Of a DNA stretch of 64,000 nt, positions 1 through 8,855 are shown one piece after another (positions within the stretch are counted from its first letter, which is position 1; each line of letters begins with the position of its first letter). The notes under the pieces were generated by a model that was given only the letters and a program-made list of their open reading frames with translations, made no database searches and was not told the origin of the DNA. This DNA comes from Hymenobacter setariae. GTDB taxonomy: Bacteria > Bacteroidota > Bacteroidia > Cytophagales > Hymenobacteraceae. The position numbers and the translations under genes were made by a program. The stretch spans positions 219,602 to 283,601 of the forward strand of contig NZ_VMRJ01000004.1 of the NCBI RefSeq assembly GCF_007713685.1. The letters are read 5' to 3'.

Positions 1-446
1 AGGACCTTCAGCTGGTCGATAGCGGCCGGGCGGTACACGTCGCAGGCCACCAGCAACACGTTGCGGTTCTGCTTTTTGATAAAGCTGGCGAGCTTGCCGG
101 CGAAGGTGGTTTTACCTGAGCCTTGCAGGCCAGACAGCAGCACCACGGCTGGGTCGCCCTTGATGGTAATATCCTTTTTCTCGCCACCCATGAGCTGGGT
201 TAGCTCATCGTACACGATTTTAACCATGAGCTGGCCCGGCGACACCGTCGTGAGCACGTCGCGGCCCATGGCCTCTTCTTTTATCTTGTCGGTTACTTCC
301 TTAGCAACCTTGTAGTTAACGTCAGCATCGACTAGCGCCCGCCGTATTTCCTTGATGGTGGCGGCGACGTTGATTTCCGAGATGGAGCCTTGCCCTTTGA
401 GGGTCTTAATGGCCTTGTCGAGCTTGGAGGAGAGATTATCAAACAT
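1..446 (-). CDS. ffh: Signal recognition particle GTPase Ffh, N-terminal part (cut by window edge)
   Basis: The minus strand encodes 148 residues beginning MFDNLSSKLDKAIKTLKGQG, the start of Ffh, the GTPase that binds 4.5S RNA and targets signal-peptide proteins to the membrane. Visible are the N-domain helices and the G1 P-loop GLQGSGKTT near residues 107-115, followed by the CDVYRPAAIDQL block of SRP GTPases. The G domain end and M domain lie to the left of the window. A TACCTTTG box on the minus strand at 545-538 gives a plausible promoter with a leader of roughly 90 bases. The gene diverges from the glycosyltransferase at 606. The frame is open to the edge, so it is an ordinary gene truncated only by the window. 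Confidence 0.95.
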   Translation of the reverse strand, partial: MFDNLSSKLDKAIKTLKGQGSISEINVAATIKEIRRALVDADVNYKVAKEVTDKIKEEAMGRDVLTTVSPGQLMVKIVYDELTQLMGGEKKDITIKGDPAVVLLSGLQGSGKTTFAGKLASFIKKQNRNVLLVACDVYRPAAIDQLKV

Positions 447-537
447 AGTAGTGCAGCTAAAGGCGAATTTTCTGGCTTACCCGAATAGTTCGCAAGGTCT
501 GGTAAGGGTGTAAACACCAAACGACCTATTTGAATTT

Positions 538-545
538 CAAAGGTA
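538..545 (-). promoter_or_regulatory. Putative ffh -7 box (TACCTTTG)
   Basis: The plus strand reads CAAAGGTA, giving TACCTTTG on the minus strand, an exact match to the Bacteroidota sigma-A -7 consensus TAnnTTTG. It lies about 90 bases upstream of the ffh start. I see no clear TTTG -33 element at the expected spacing. Confidence 0.5.
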
Positions 546-605
546 CAACTCGCGCGGCTGTGGCCTAGGCGTAGTTTTGCCGCCTGAATTTACTGAGGAG
601 TTCCC

Positions 606-1928
606 ATGTCTGCCCCACCCCTACGCCTGCTCGTGCTCACTTATTACTGGCCGCCCTCGGGCGGGGCCGGCGTGCAACGCTGCCTGAAGTGGGTGAAATA
701 CCTGCCCGAGCTAGGCGTAGAGCCCACGGTAATCACCGTAGACCCCGACCAAGCTAGCTACCCCGTGCGCGACGAAAGCCTGCTGCACGAGGTGCCGCCG
801 AGCGTGCGCGTCATTCGTACGCCCACCCTAGAGCCCTTTGAGTCGTACCAAAAGCTGACTGGCCGCGCCGTGCCGCACGGCGGCTTCGCCAACGAAGGCA
901 AGCCCAGCTTCACACAACAGGCCATGCGCTTCGTGCGGGGTAACTTCTTCCTGCCTGACCCGCGCCGGGGTTGGAACCGGTACGCACTAGCGGCCGTGGA
1001 CAAGCTGCTAGCCGCGGGCGAGAAGTTTGACGCCGTGCTCACGTCGTCGCCGCCCCACTCCACCCAACTTATTGGCTTAGAGATTCAAAAGAAGTACGGC
1101 CTGCGCTGGCTCGCCGACCTACGCGACCCCTGGACCGACATCTACTATACCAAGGACTTGCACCGCACGCCGCCCGCCACGTGGCTTGATGCGCGCTACG
1201 AGCGCCAGGTGCTCACCCGCGCCGATGCCGTGCTGGTGACTAGCCCCGAAACCGAGCGCCTGTTTCGCCGCAAATTGCCCGACCTAGGGAAAGGCAAAAT
1301 CGTAGTGCTGCCCAATGGCTACGACGAGCCTGATTTTCAGCAGCCTTCAGCACCGCCCACTGACTGCTTGCGCATCACGCACACGGGCACCATTTCGGCG
1401 CGCTACCGGATTGATAATTTGCTCAAGGCCATTGCCGAGTGCCAGCAGCGCTACCCACAGGTACCGTGGCGACTGCGCTTCGTGGGGCAGGTCGATGCCG
1501 GCGTGCGCGAGCAGGTAGCCGCGGCCGGCCTAGGTGAGGCGACGGAGTTTCTGCCCTTTGTACCGCACCAGCAATCGGTGGCTTATCTCATGACCAGCAG
1601 CGTGCTGCTCATGGCCATCCCCGACGTGGCCCTGAACCGAGGTATTCTGCCAGGCAAGGTTTTTGAATATCTAGCCGCTTGCAAGCCCGTGCTATGCGTA
1701 GGCCCCGCCGGCTCCGACGCCGACAATGTGCTGCGTGAAGCGGGTGCCGGCCAGGCTCTTCCCTACGACGACTATAACCTGATGCTGAGCACCCTAGGCG
1801 ACCTCGCCCAGCAATGGCAGCAAAGCCACGACCTCGACTTACGCACAACCAAGCCCACGCGCTACTCACGCCGCGGCCAGGCGGCGCAGTTAGCGGAATT
1901 GGTGCGGGCGCATACGGCAGCCTCTTAG
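606..1928 (+). CDS. Glycosyltransferase, GT4-like (GT-B fold)
   Basis: The 440-residue cytosolic protein looks like a GT-B glycosyltransferase of the GT4/GT1 group that transfers sugars from nucleotide sugars to surface polysaccharide or lipid acceptors. The N-terminus has the acceptor-domain opening LTYYWPPSGGAGVQR (about 10-25). The C-terminal half carries VLPNGYD (about 236) and the donor-binding block PGKVFEYLAACKPVLC (about 347-362), the E-x-A motif of GT4 enzymes. A good GAGGAG ribosome site ends 5 bases before the ATG, which fixes the start; a TAGTTTTG box lies at 572-579. It sits next to a PseB-type dehydratase and upstream of a GT9 gene, suggesting a dispersed envelope-glycan set. 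The acceptor and donor cannot be told from sequence. Confidence 0.85.
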   Translation: MSAPPLRLLVLTYYWPPSGGAGVQRCLKWVKYLPELGVEPTVITVDPDQASYPVRDESLLHEVPPSVRVIRTPTLEPFESYQKLTGRAVPHGGFANEGKPSFTQQAMRFVRGNFFLPDPRRGWNRYALAAVDKLLAAGEKFDAVLTSSPPHSTQLIGLEIQKKYGLRWLADLRDPWTDIYYTKDLHRTPPATWLDARYERQVLTRADAVLVTSPETERLFRRKLPDLGKGKIVVLPNGYDEPDFQQPSAPPTDCLRITHTGTISARYRIDNLLKAIAECQQRYPQVPWRLRFVGQVDAGVREQVAAAGLGEATEFLPFVPHQQSVAYLMTSSVLLMAIPDVALNRGILPGKVFEYLAACKPVLCVGPAGSDADNVLREAGAGQALPYDDYNLMLSTLGDLAQQWQQSHDLDLRTTKPTRYSRRGQAAQLAELVRAHTAAS

Positions 1929-2042
1929 GGCCCGTGCTTGCACCTGCTCGGTTACCTGAGCCGTTGGCCACTGCTGACTAGTGCCAGTCGCGAGTGAGCC
2001 TCGCACCCTACGTATTTTTGTGGTTTCCTATTAGATTTTTCA

Positions 2043-3062
2043 ATGGCCCTCGACCTCAACGGCAAGTCGCTGCTCATCACGGGCGGCACCGGCTCCTTCG
2101 GCAAGCAGTTTGTTCGCACTGTTTTCAAGCAATATCCGCAGGTGCGGCGGGTTATCGTGTTCTCGCGCGATGAGCTGAAACAGTATGAGATGAGCCAGGA
2201 GTTTCCGCACAGCAAGTACCCGGCCATCCGCTTCTTCATCGGCGATGTACGCGATGCCCAGCGCCTGCAACGCGCTTGTGAGGGTGTCGACATCATTGTA
2301 CACGCCGCAGCCCTCAAGCAAGTGCCCGCTGCCGAGTACAACCCGATGGAGTGCATCAAAACCAATATTTTCGGTGCCGAAAATGTGATTAATGCCGCCT
2401 TAGACTGCGGCGTGAAAGACGTAGTGGCCCTGAGCACCGACAAAGCTGCTGCGCCCATCAACCTCTACGGCGCTACCAAGCTGTGTTCAGACAAGCTTTT
2501 TGTAGCGGCTAATAACATGAAGGGCTCGCGCGACCTACGTCTTTCGGTAGTGCGCTACGGCAACGTAATTGGCTCGCGGGGCTCAGTAGTACCGTTCTTC
2601 TTGCAGCAGCGCAACACGGGCGTGCTCCCTATCACGCATCCCGACATGACGCGCTTCAACATCTCTCTTGAAGAAGGCGTGGACCTCGTACTATATGCGC
2701 TAGAGCATGCCTGGGGAGGCGAGATTTTCGTGCCCAAAATTCCCTCTTACAAAATTACGGAAGTGGCCCGCGCCATCGGCCCCGACTGCGAGCAGAAGAT
2801 TGTGGGCATCCGCCCCGGCGAGAAGCTACACGAAGAGATGATAACCCAGACCGACGCGCTGAGCACCGTGGAGCTACCGCGTTACTACGTCATTTTGCCC
2901 GCCACGCCGCCGTGGGATGTCGAGAAGTTTATCTCGCACTTCGACGGCAAGCGCGTGCCGGAGAACTTCCACTACGATTCGGCCAACAATGAGGAGTGGC
3001 TGTCGGCTGAACAGATTCGAGAGGAAATAAAGCTGCACGTTGATGCCGCTTTTGAAGCGTAA
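2043..3062 (+). CDS. pseB: UDP-N-acetylglucosamine 4,6-dehydratase (inverting), PseB-like
   Basis: This 339-residue extended SDR matches the PseB/FlaA1 type, which converts UDP-GlcNAc to the 4-keto-6-deoxy-L-altro sugar, the first step towards pseudaminic acid and related sugars. Visible features are the Rossmann motif ITGGTGSFG (about 12-20), the SRDELKQYEM block, HAAALKQVPAAEYNP, the catalytic-type LSTDKAA and NLYGATKLCSDKL (YxxxK), and IRPGEKLHEEM. The PseC aminotransferase and later pathway genes are not next to it, so the sugar made in this organism is unknown. A TATTTTTG box at 2013-2020 may be its promoter. The ORF ends just before a 16-bp inverted repeat at 3070-3140. Confidence 0.87.
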   Translation: MALDLNGKSLLITGGTGSFGKQFVRTVFKQYPQVRRVIVFSRDELKQYEMSQEFPHSKYPAIRFFIGDVRDAQRLQRACEGVDIIVHAAALKQVPAAEYNPMECIKTNIFGAENVINAALDCGVKDVVALSTDKAAAPINLYGATKLCSDKLFVAANNMKGSRDLRLSVVRYGNVIGSRGSVVPFFLQQRNTGVLPITHPDMTRFNISLEEGVDLVLYALEHAWGGEIFVPKIPSYKITEVARAIGPDCEQKIVGIRPGEKLHEEMITQTDALSTVELPRYYVILPATPPWDVEKFISHFDGKRVPENFHYDSANNEEWLSAEQIREEIKLHVDAAFEA

Positions 3063-3069
3063 GCAATTG

Positions 3070-3140
3070 TAGTACAAGCCGGAGCTAGTACGGGCGTGGG
3101 GAAAGCCTTCCTGCCTCTGTGCTGGCTCCGGCTTGTACTA
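3070..3140. repeat. Inverted repeat after pseB (16-bp perfect arms)
   Basis: Arms at 3070-3085 and 3125-3140 are perfect reverse complements (core AGTACAAGCCGGAGC) around a loop of about 39 bases. It begins 8 bases after the pseB stop and has no run of T, so it may be an RNA-stabilising or processing hairpin, or a Rho-type terminator, rather than a standard intrinsic terminator. Confidence 0.7.
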
Positions 3141-3230
3141 GCCTAGCGATAGCCAGCGGTTGGGTTTTAGGTGTACTTTTACCGCGTCGGCCGGGGCCGA
3201 TGTTGTATTTCCCACCCTCACCGTTTTCCC

Positions 3231-4169
3231 ATGAAAGTTACCGTAGTTGGGGCTGGCAATGTGGGCGCTACTTGCGCCGATGTGCTTGCTACCCGTGAAA
3301 TTGCCAACGAAGTAGTGCTGGTAGATATCAAGGAAGGCATTGCCGAAGGCAAAGCCCTAGATATCTGGCAGAAAGCTCCCATCATCGGCTACGACTCGCG
3401 CACCGTGGGCGTAACGAACGACTACAGCCGCACGGCTGGCTCGGAAGTAGTAGTGATTACCTCGGGCCTACCCCGCAAGCCCGGCATGAGCCGCGACGAC
3501 CTTATCGCGACCAATGCTGGCATCGTGAAATCGGTAACCGAGCAAGTGGTAGCCCACTCGCCCAACGCCATCATCATCGTGGTGAGCAATCCGCTCGACG
3601 TGATGACCTACCAGGCGCACCTCACCGCCAAGCTGCCCCGCGAAAAGGTGTTCGGCATGGCCGGCATCCTGGATACGGCTCGCTACCGCGCTTTCCTAGC
3701 CGAAGCTCTGAACGTGAGCCCCAAAGATATTCAGGCAGTACTCATGGGTGGCCACGGTGATACCATGGTGCCCCTCCCCCGCTACACCACTGTAGGCGGC
3801 ATCCCCGTCACCGAACTCATTGGCAAAGCGGAGCTAGACGCCATCGTGCAGCGCACCGCCGTAGGTGGTGGCGAGTTGGTGAAGCTCATGGGCACTTCGG
3901 CTTGGTATGCGCCTGGCGCGGCTGCCGCCCAAATGGTGGAGGCCATCGTGCGTGACCAGCGCCGCGTGTTCCCGGTGTGCCTGGAGCTACAAGGCGAGTA
4001 CGGCATCAACGGCGTATACCTAGGTGCCCCAGTTATCCTGGGCAAAAACGGCGTAGAGCGCGTGATTGAGCTACAGCTCAACGACGAGGAAAAAGCGCTG
4101 CTCGAAACCTCGCGCGGCCATGTGAAAGAAGTAATGGATGCGCTGGACAAGATGGGCCAGCAAGCCTAG
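3231..4169 (+). CDS. mdh: Malate dehydrogenase
   Basis: The 312-residue product is an LDH-type NAD-dependent malate dehydrogenase of the TCA cycle (malate to oxaloacetate). Residues 1-13 hold the Rossmann motif VTVVGAGNVGATCA; LVDIKEG follows with the NAD-selecting Asp; TSGLPRKPGMSRDDL has the substrate-binding arginines; VSNPLDVMTY and the catalytic MGGHGDTMVPLPRYT are complete. The ATG at 3231 is chosen over an upstream in-frame ATG because the Rossmann strand begins immediately there. A strong intrinsic terminator follows at 4194-4227, so it is probably monocistronic. Confidence 0.96.
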   Translation: MKVTVVGAGNVGATCADVLATREIANEVVLVDIKEGIAEGKALDIWQKAPIIGYDSRTVGVTNDYSRTAGSEVVVITSGLPRKPGMSRDDLIATNAGIVKSVTEQVVAHSPNAIIIVVSNPLDVMTYQAHLTAKLPREKVFGMAGILDTARYRAFLAEALNVSPKDIQAVLMGGHGDTMVPLPRYTTVGGIPVTELIGKAELDAIVQRTAVGGGELVKLMGTSAWYAPGAAAAQMVEAIVRDQRRVFPVCLELQGEYGINGVYLGAPVILGKNGVERVIELQLNDEEKALLETSRGHVKEVMDALDKMGQQA

Positions 4170-4193
4170 GTGTCTAGCTTGAAGTAGTTTTTG

Positions 4194-4227
4194 AGCCGCT
4201 CCACTGTTAGTGGAGCGGCTTTTTATT
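4194..4227 (+). terminator. Intrinsic terminator of mdh
   Basis: A 12-bp stem (4194-4205 with 4209-4220; core GCCGCTCCACT) with a 3-base loop is followed by TTTTATTT. Textbook intrinsic terminator 25 bases after the mdh stop. Confidence 0.9.
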
Positions 4228-4270
4228 TGAGATAACTAACAGCTAGTACCTTGCATGCTCAATTTATTGC

Positions 4271-4903
4271 ATGCACGTAATCCTTGTTGACACCAACCAA
4301 GAAGTAACAGACGCTTGGTCAACCGTATTTGCCGACGTGGCGCAGGTTACCGTTCGCCACGGTTCCATTTTTGACCTCCCGGCCGACGCCTTGGTCAGCC
4401 CAGCCAACAGCTTTGGCTACATGAATGGTGGCCTCGACTTCGCTATTTCTAAGCACCTAGGGTGGCATTTAGAAAAGGACTTACAGCGCCTCATTCGCGA
4501 GAAGCATTACGGAGAATTGCTAGTCGGCCAAGCTGAAATTCTGCCCACAGGCGGCACTCTCTTCCCGTACCTAATTGCCGCGCCCACTATGCGCACGCCT
4601 ATGACCATTACGCGTGGGCCGAATGTGTATCAGGCTATGAAAGCTATTTTGATATTACTGCGCCACGGCAAATTAGCTACTGGTGAAGTGGTTAGCAAGC
4701 GAGTAAAGAGCATCGCCATCCCGGGCCTAGGCACGGGCATTGGGCAAGTCCGGCCGCTAGTGTGCGCCCGCCAAATGCGGTTGGCCTGGGAAGACGTGAT
4801 GCACGAGCAATATGCCACCGAAAAAGGATGGGAACAGATGTGCGCGAACTATGCCTACTTCTACACCCACAACCAGTCAGACATTAAGTACAACATTCCG
4901 TAG
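4271..4903 (+). CDS. Macro-domain protein (probable ADP-ribose binding or hydrolysis)
   Basis: The 210-residue protein carries a macro domain. The diagnostic block ALVSPANSFGYMNGGLD (about 40-56) contains the N-x-x-G-x-M-x-G-G adenine/ribose loop seen in macrodomains, and SIAIPGLGTGIGQ (about 152-164) is the phosphate-binding loop. Family members bind ADP-ribose, hydrolyse ADP-ribosyl groups or process Appr-1''-p. The aspartate in GGLD is in the place used by several hydrolases, but the substrate is not decidable. There is no toxin partner such as DarT next to it: its neighbours are mdh and a GT9 gene. The start ATG lies 10 bases after a short AT stretch. The gene ends in the CCTAGG at 4904. 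Confidence 0.85.
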   Translation: MHVILVDTNQEVTDAWSTVFADVAQVTVRHGSIFDLPADALVSPANSFGYMNGGLDFAISKHLGWHLEKDLQRLIREKHYGELLVGQAEILPTGGTLFPYLIAAPTMRTPMTITRGPNVYQAMKAILILLRHGKLATGEVVSKRVKSIAIPGLGTGIGQVRPLVCARQMRLAWEDVMHEQYATEKGWEQMCANYAYFYTHNQSDIKYNIP

Positions 4904-4936
4904 CCTAGGCCGCTCTTCGGTTTCTAGCGCCAAGGC

Positions 4937-4944
4937 TACCTTTG
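4937..4944 (+). promoter_or_regulatory. Putative -7 box (TACCTTTG) for the GT9 gene
   Basis: Exact TAnnTTTG match 10 bases before the GT9 ATG at 4955, implying a very short leader. No -33 element is evident. Confidence 0.45.
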
Positions 4945-4954
4945 AAGCCTGCCC

Positions 4955-6001
4955 ATGCCTGCTTCTACTCCCGCCACCCTTCTCATTCAAACGGCCTTTA
5001 TTGGCGACGTTATCCTGGCCACGGCGTTGGTCGAGCACTTGCATCGCACGGCTCCGGATACCCCGATTGACGTGCTGGTACGGCGGGGCAATGAAGGACT
5101 ACTAGCCGGCTACCCGCACGTGCGGCAGGTATTGGTGTGGGACAAAAAGCACCAGAAATACCCAAACCTGCTGCGGTTGCTCCAGCAGATTCGCCGCGCT
5201 CGGTATGCGCGCGTGGTCACGATGCAGCGCTTCGCCAGCACGGGATTTCTCACGGCGTTTTCGGGTGCGCCCGAGCGCGTGGGGTTTGCCGAGAATCCGT
5301 TCAGCCGCCTTTTCACGCGGGGCGTGCCGCACGTCATTGGCGACGGCACACACGAGGTGCAGCGCAACCTAGGGCTGCTGACGGATGCCTCGCCGAGCGC
5401 TACCACCCCTAAACTAAGGCCAGCGCTCTACCCCACGCCGGCCGACGAAGCTGCCGCCGCTCCCTATGCGGCTGTGGGTGACTACCTATGCTTGGCGCCT
5501 ACGTCGGTGTGGTTTACCAAGCAGTACCCGCAGGAGAAATGGCTAGAATTGCTGGCAGCCCTACCGGCTCATTTGCCGGTGTACCTACTTGGCGGGCCGC
5601 CCGATGTGGCCGCCTGCGAGCAGTTGGCCCAGGCAGCTGAGCGTCCGGGTTTGGTTAACCTAGCGGGAAAGTTGTCGCTACTGGCATCGGCGGCTCTGAT
5701 GCGCGGCGCGGTGCTCAACTACGTCAACGACTCAGCGCCCATGCACCTAGGCTCGGCGGTCGACGCACCAGTGTGCGCCATTTTTTGCTCTACGGTGCCC
5801 GCTTTTGGGTTTGGGCCGCTTAGCTCGTTTGCACGCGTGGTCGAGCACCTAGGGCCGCTGGCCTGCCGGCCGTGCGGGCTGCACGGGCACGCCCGCTGCC
5901 CCCTAGGGCACTTCCGTTGCGCTCGCGAAATTGAAACCGAGCAGTTGCTGCTTGTGCTGGCCGAGGCGCGCGAGTGGCGCCAGCGGCAGCTGGCCGGATA
6001 G
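4955..6001 (+). CDS. GT9-family glycosyltransferase (ADP-heptose:LPS heptosyltransferase-like)
   Basis: The 348-residue protein resembles WaaC/WaaF-type heptosyltransferases, which add heptose to lipid A core at the inner-membrane face. It opens with LLIQTAFIGDVILATALVE (about 8-26), the GT9 acceptor-side signature with the catalytic Asp, and later has APTSVWFTKQYPQEKW (about 180-195) and VNDSAPMHLGSAVDAPVCAI (about 260-279), the nucleotide-sugar binding segment of the family. A cysteine-rich C-terminal stretch CRPCGLHGHARCPLGHFRC is typical of these enzymes. Whether the sugar is heptose in this organism is unknown. It ends 74 bases before the M1 peptidase start. Confidence 0.85.
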   Translation: MPASTPATLLIQTAFIGDVILATALVEHLHRTAPDTPIDVLVRRGNEGLLAGYPHVRQVLVWDKKHQKYPNLLRLLQQIRRARYARVVTMQRFASTGFLTAFSGAPERVGFAENPFSRLFTRGVPHVIGDGTHEVQRNLGLLTDASPSATTPKLRPALYPTPADEAAAAPYAAVGDYLCLAPTSVWFTKQYPQEKWLELLAALPAHLPVYLLGGPPDVAACEQLAQAAERPGLVNLAGKLSLLASAALMRGAVLNYVNDSAPMHLGSAVDAPVCAIFCSTVPAFGFGPLSSFARVVEHLGPLACRPCGLHGHARCPLGHFRCAREIETEQLLLVLAEAREWRQRQLAG

Positions 6002-6075
6002 ACTTGGCCCTAGGTAGTTTGATTAGGCCGGGCTGCGGCGGCCGGTTACTTTTGGCAGTTACCTTGCCTTTGCTG

Positions 6076-8685
6076 ATGACTTTTCGCTTTCGTACTGCGG
6101 GCCCAGCGAGCGGCTTGCTGCTGGTTTTGTTAGCTGCCTGCCAACGCCCCCTCGTGCCCACGACTACCGTTCCTACTCTACCTGTCGAGACGGGCGTTTC
6201 GCAGACGCTGGCCGAAGCCCGTAAGCAGCTGCTAAGCCAGGTGGCCTATACCCTCAACCTGAATATCCCGCTTCAAAAGGCGGCTCCTATCACGGGCTCA
6301 GAAGTAGTAGCTTTCCACCTTGAAGACAATCGCCAGCCGCTTCAACTCGATTTCAAGGCCCCGGCCGACCACCTGCACAGCGTGACAGTGAATGGCCGCC
6401 AGGTGCCCATCGACTACCGCAACGAGCACCTAGTACTTCCGGCCCAGGCGCTAGTGGTAGGGCGCAATGAGGTAAAAATCGAGTTTATAGCCGGTGACCA
6501 GTCGCTCAACCGCAGCGACGATTACCTCTACACACTGCTCGTGCCCGACCGCGCCCGCACAGTATTCCCAGTTTTCGACCAGCCCAATCTGAAGGCGACC
6601 CTTACCCTGTCGCTTCAGGTACCCCGCCAGTGGCAAGCCGTGGCTAATGGGTTGCTGGCTGACTCTTCTGCCGCCACGCTCGACGGGCGCGTGCCAGGGT
6701 TTAAAGTGTATCGCTTCGCGCCCTCCGATTCTATCAGCACCTACTTGTTCTCGTTTGCGGCGGGTAAGTTCACGCCCGTGCGCCACGAGGTGGGCGGACG
6801 GCCCATGCATTTTCTGCATCGCGAAACGGATTCGACCAAAATCCGGCTCAGTATGCCGGCTATTTTCCGGCTGCACGGCGAGGCGCTCAGCTTTTTAGAG
6901 AAGTATACGGGCATTCCCTACCCTTTCCAAAAGTTTGATTTCACGGCCATCCCCGACTTTCAGTACGGCGGCATGGAGCACGTTGGGAATATTGACTATA
7001 AGGCGTCTAGCTTATTTCTGGATGAGGGAGCCACCAAAGACCAACTACTGGGACGCCAGAACCTCATTGGCCACGAAACGGCCCACATGTGGTTTGGCGA
7101 CCTCGTGACCATGCAGTGGTTCAACGACGTGTGGATGAAGGAGGTATTTGCCAACTTCATGGCCGACAAGATGAACCCAGAAGCGGCCGCCGGCCCGGCA
7201 CAGCTGCTCAAGTTCGTGACCGACCACTACCCCGCCGCCTACGCCGTGGACCGCACCGCCGGGGCCAATCCCATCCGGCAGCCGCTGGCCAATTTGCAGG
7301 ATGCGGGCTCGCTCTACGGCAACATCATCTACCACAAGGCGCCCATCATGATGCGCCAGCTAGAGCGCCTAATGGGCGAAAAGCCCTTCCAGGCTGGCGT
7401 GCAAGAGTACCTGAAAAGGTACGCCTACGGCAATGCGACCTGGCCCGACCTCATCACCATCCTGGACGCCCACACACCCGCCGACCTACAAGCCTGGAAC
7501 CAGGTGTGGGTGAATCAGCCCGGCCGGCCACTGTTCGACTACCAACCGCAACCAGCTACCGGCCAGCCCACACAACTCATTATTAACCAGCGCGCCGAAG
7601 ATGGCTCCAACCGGGTGTGGCCTCAACAGTTTGAGGTGACGCTTATGTACCCTAGCGGTCCCGTGGAGCTGACGGTGAATATGGACCAGCGCCAAGTAAG
7701 CGTACCGCTTCCCGCCCAAAGCGCGGCGCCGAAGTACGTTTTATTCAACCCCAAGGGTCTAGGCTACGGTGTGTTTCCGGTAGCGCCGCAGGTAGTCGAT
7801 AATTTAGCCACGCTGGCCGACCCAGTAGCCCGCGCCAGCACGTACATCACTCTTTATGAGAATATGTTGAGCGGTCGAGGTCTGGCGCCGCGCCCGCTGC
7901 TCGACCGTTACCTAGGCCAGCTTGCACACGAAACGAACGACCTTAACATCAAGCTACTTACCGGCCAACTGAGCGATATTTTCTGGAAGTTTCTACCGCC
8001 GGCCGAGCGCACTGCCCTGGCGCCTGCACTAGAAAAAGCGCTTTGGCAAGCCATGCTTAGCCAAAAGCTACCAGGCGAGCAGAAACTATATTTTAAAGCT
8101 TATCAAAGCATCGCGCTAACCCCGGCGACCCAAGCGCGCCTCTATCAAATCTGGCAATCGCAAAAGGCACCCGCGCAAGTAAAATTGACTGAGGACGACT
8201 ATACCAACTTGGCCCTAGCGCTTGCCGTGCGCGACTACGCCACCCCGCAACCTATTCTGCCCCAGCAATTAGCGCGCATCAAAAACGTAGACCGTCGCCA
8301 GCGGCTAGAGTTTATGATGCCTGCGCTCTCTCCCGAGGTGGCCGTGCGCGACCAGTTTTTTGCCTCGCTCAAGGACGATAAAAACCGCGAAAAAGAAGCT
8401 TGGGTAACGGCGGCCCTAGGGTACTTGCACCACCCGCTGCGCCAAGCCACATCGGAGAAATACCTGCCCGCCAGCCTCGACCTGCTGGCCGAAATTCAAG
8501 CTACGGGCGACATCTTTTTCCCGGCTGCGTGGCTACAAAGCACCTTAGGTAGCTACCGCTCGGCCACAGCAGCGAGCACAGTAGACTTTTTCCTAAAGAC
8601 CCACCCGGCTACCAGCTACAACCCGCAGCTACGCCTGAAGCTGCTGCAAGCGGCCGACGACTTATTCAGGGCGCAAAAGCTGTAG
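6076..8685 (+). CDS. M1-family metallo-aminopeptidase, lipoprotein
   Basis: The 869-residue protein is a zinc aminopeptidase of family M1, anchored as a lipoprotein: residues 1-22 form a signal peptide ending in the lipobox LAAC. The N-terminal beta-domain is followed by the exopeptidase motif GGMEHVGN (GxMEN variant, about 295-302) and zinc motif HETAHMWFGD with the third ligand in KEVFANF 18 residues later (HEXXH-x18-E). The C-terminal 350 residues are a helical domain. The start at 6076 is preferred to an upstream ATG at 5974 that overlaps the GT9 gene, because it gives the lipobox. It probably digests peptides in the periplasm or at the cell surface. A REP-like palindrome follows the stop. 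Confidence 0.92.
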   Translation: MTFRFRTAGPASGLLLVLLAACQRPLVPTTTVPTLPVETGVSQTLAEARKQLLSQVAYTLNLNIPLQKAAPITGSEVVAFHLEDNRQPLQLDFKAPADHLHSVTVNGRQVPIDYRNEHLVLPAQALVVGRNEVKIEFIAGDQSLNRSDDYLYTLLVPDRARTVFPVFDQPNLKATLTLSLQVPRQWQAVANGLLADSSAATLDGRVPGFKVYRFAPSDSISTYLFSFAAGKFTPVRHEVGGRPMHFLHRETDSTKIRLSMPAIFRLHGEALSFLEKYTGIPYPFQKFDFTAIPDFQYGGMEHVGNIDYKASSLFLDEGATKDQLLGRQNLIGHETAHMWFGDLVTMQWFNDVWMKEVFANFMADKMNPEAAAGPAQLLKFVTDHYPAAYAVDRTAGANPIRQPLANLQDAGSLYGNIIYHKAPIMMRQLERLMGEKPFQAGVQEYLKRYAYGNATWPDLITILDAHTPADLQAWNQVWVNQPGRPLFDYQPQPATGQPTQLIINQRAEDGSNRVWPQQFEVTLMYPSGPVELTVNMDQRQVSVPLPAQSAAPKYVLFNPKGLGYGVFPVAPQVVDNLATLADPVARASTYITLYENMLSGRGLAPRPLLDRYLGQLAHETNDLNIKLLTGQLSDIFWKFLPPAERTALAPALEKALWQAMLSQKLPGEQKLYFKAYQSIALTPATQARLYQIWQSQKAPAQVKLTEDDYTNLALALAVRDYATPQPILPQQLARIKNVDRRQRLEFMMPALSPEVAVRDQFFASLKDDKNREKEAWVTAALGYLHHPLRQATSEKYLPASLDLLAEIQATGDIFFPAAWLQSTLGSYRSATAASTVDFFLKTHPATSYNPQLRLKLLQAADDLFRAQKL

Positions 8686-8697
8686 CGCCACACTCCT

Positions 8698-8770
8698 GTC
8701 CTGCTGACGCAGGAAGCATCTTATTCGGCTAGAATCGGATGTCAGGAGATGCTTCCTGCGTCAGCAGGAC
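8698..8770. repeat. REP-like palindrome, copy 1
   Basis: Perfect 24-bp arms at 8698-8721 and 8747-8770 (core CTGCTGACGCAGGAAGCATC) with a 25-base loop containing GGCTAGAATCG. It lies 12 bases after the M1 stop. It shares TGCTGA and GAAGCATCTTAT blocks, and the loop motif GCTAGAAT, with the elements at 41294 and 51208. Dispersed family, not a terminator (no T run). Confidence 0.75.
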
Positions 8771-8855
8771 GGGCGAGGAAGGTACTTCTTATAAATACTC
8801 CTAGAGTCCGCGCTACAGCACCGAACTTTGCTGCTTTATTTTGCTTATAGCATTA

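Noticed and set aside
5974..6075. Upstream start for the M1 peptidase
   Set aside because: It overlaps the GT9 gene and would place 34 residues before a clear lipoprotein signal peptide.
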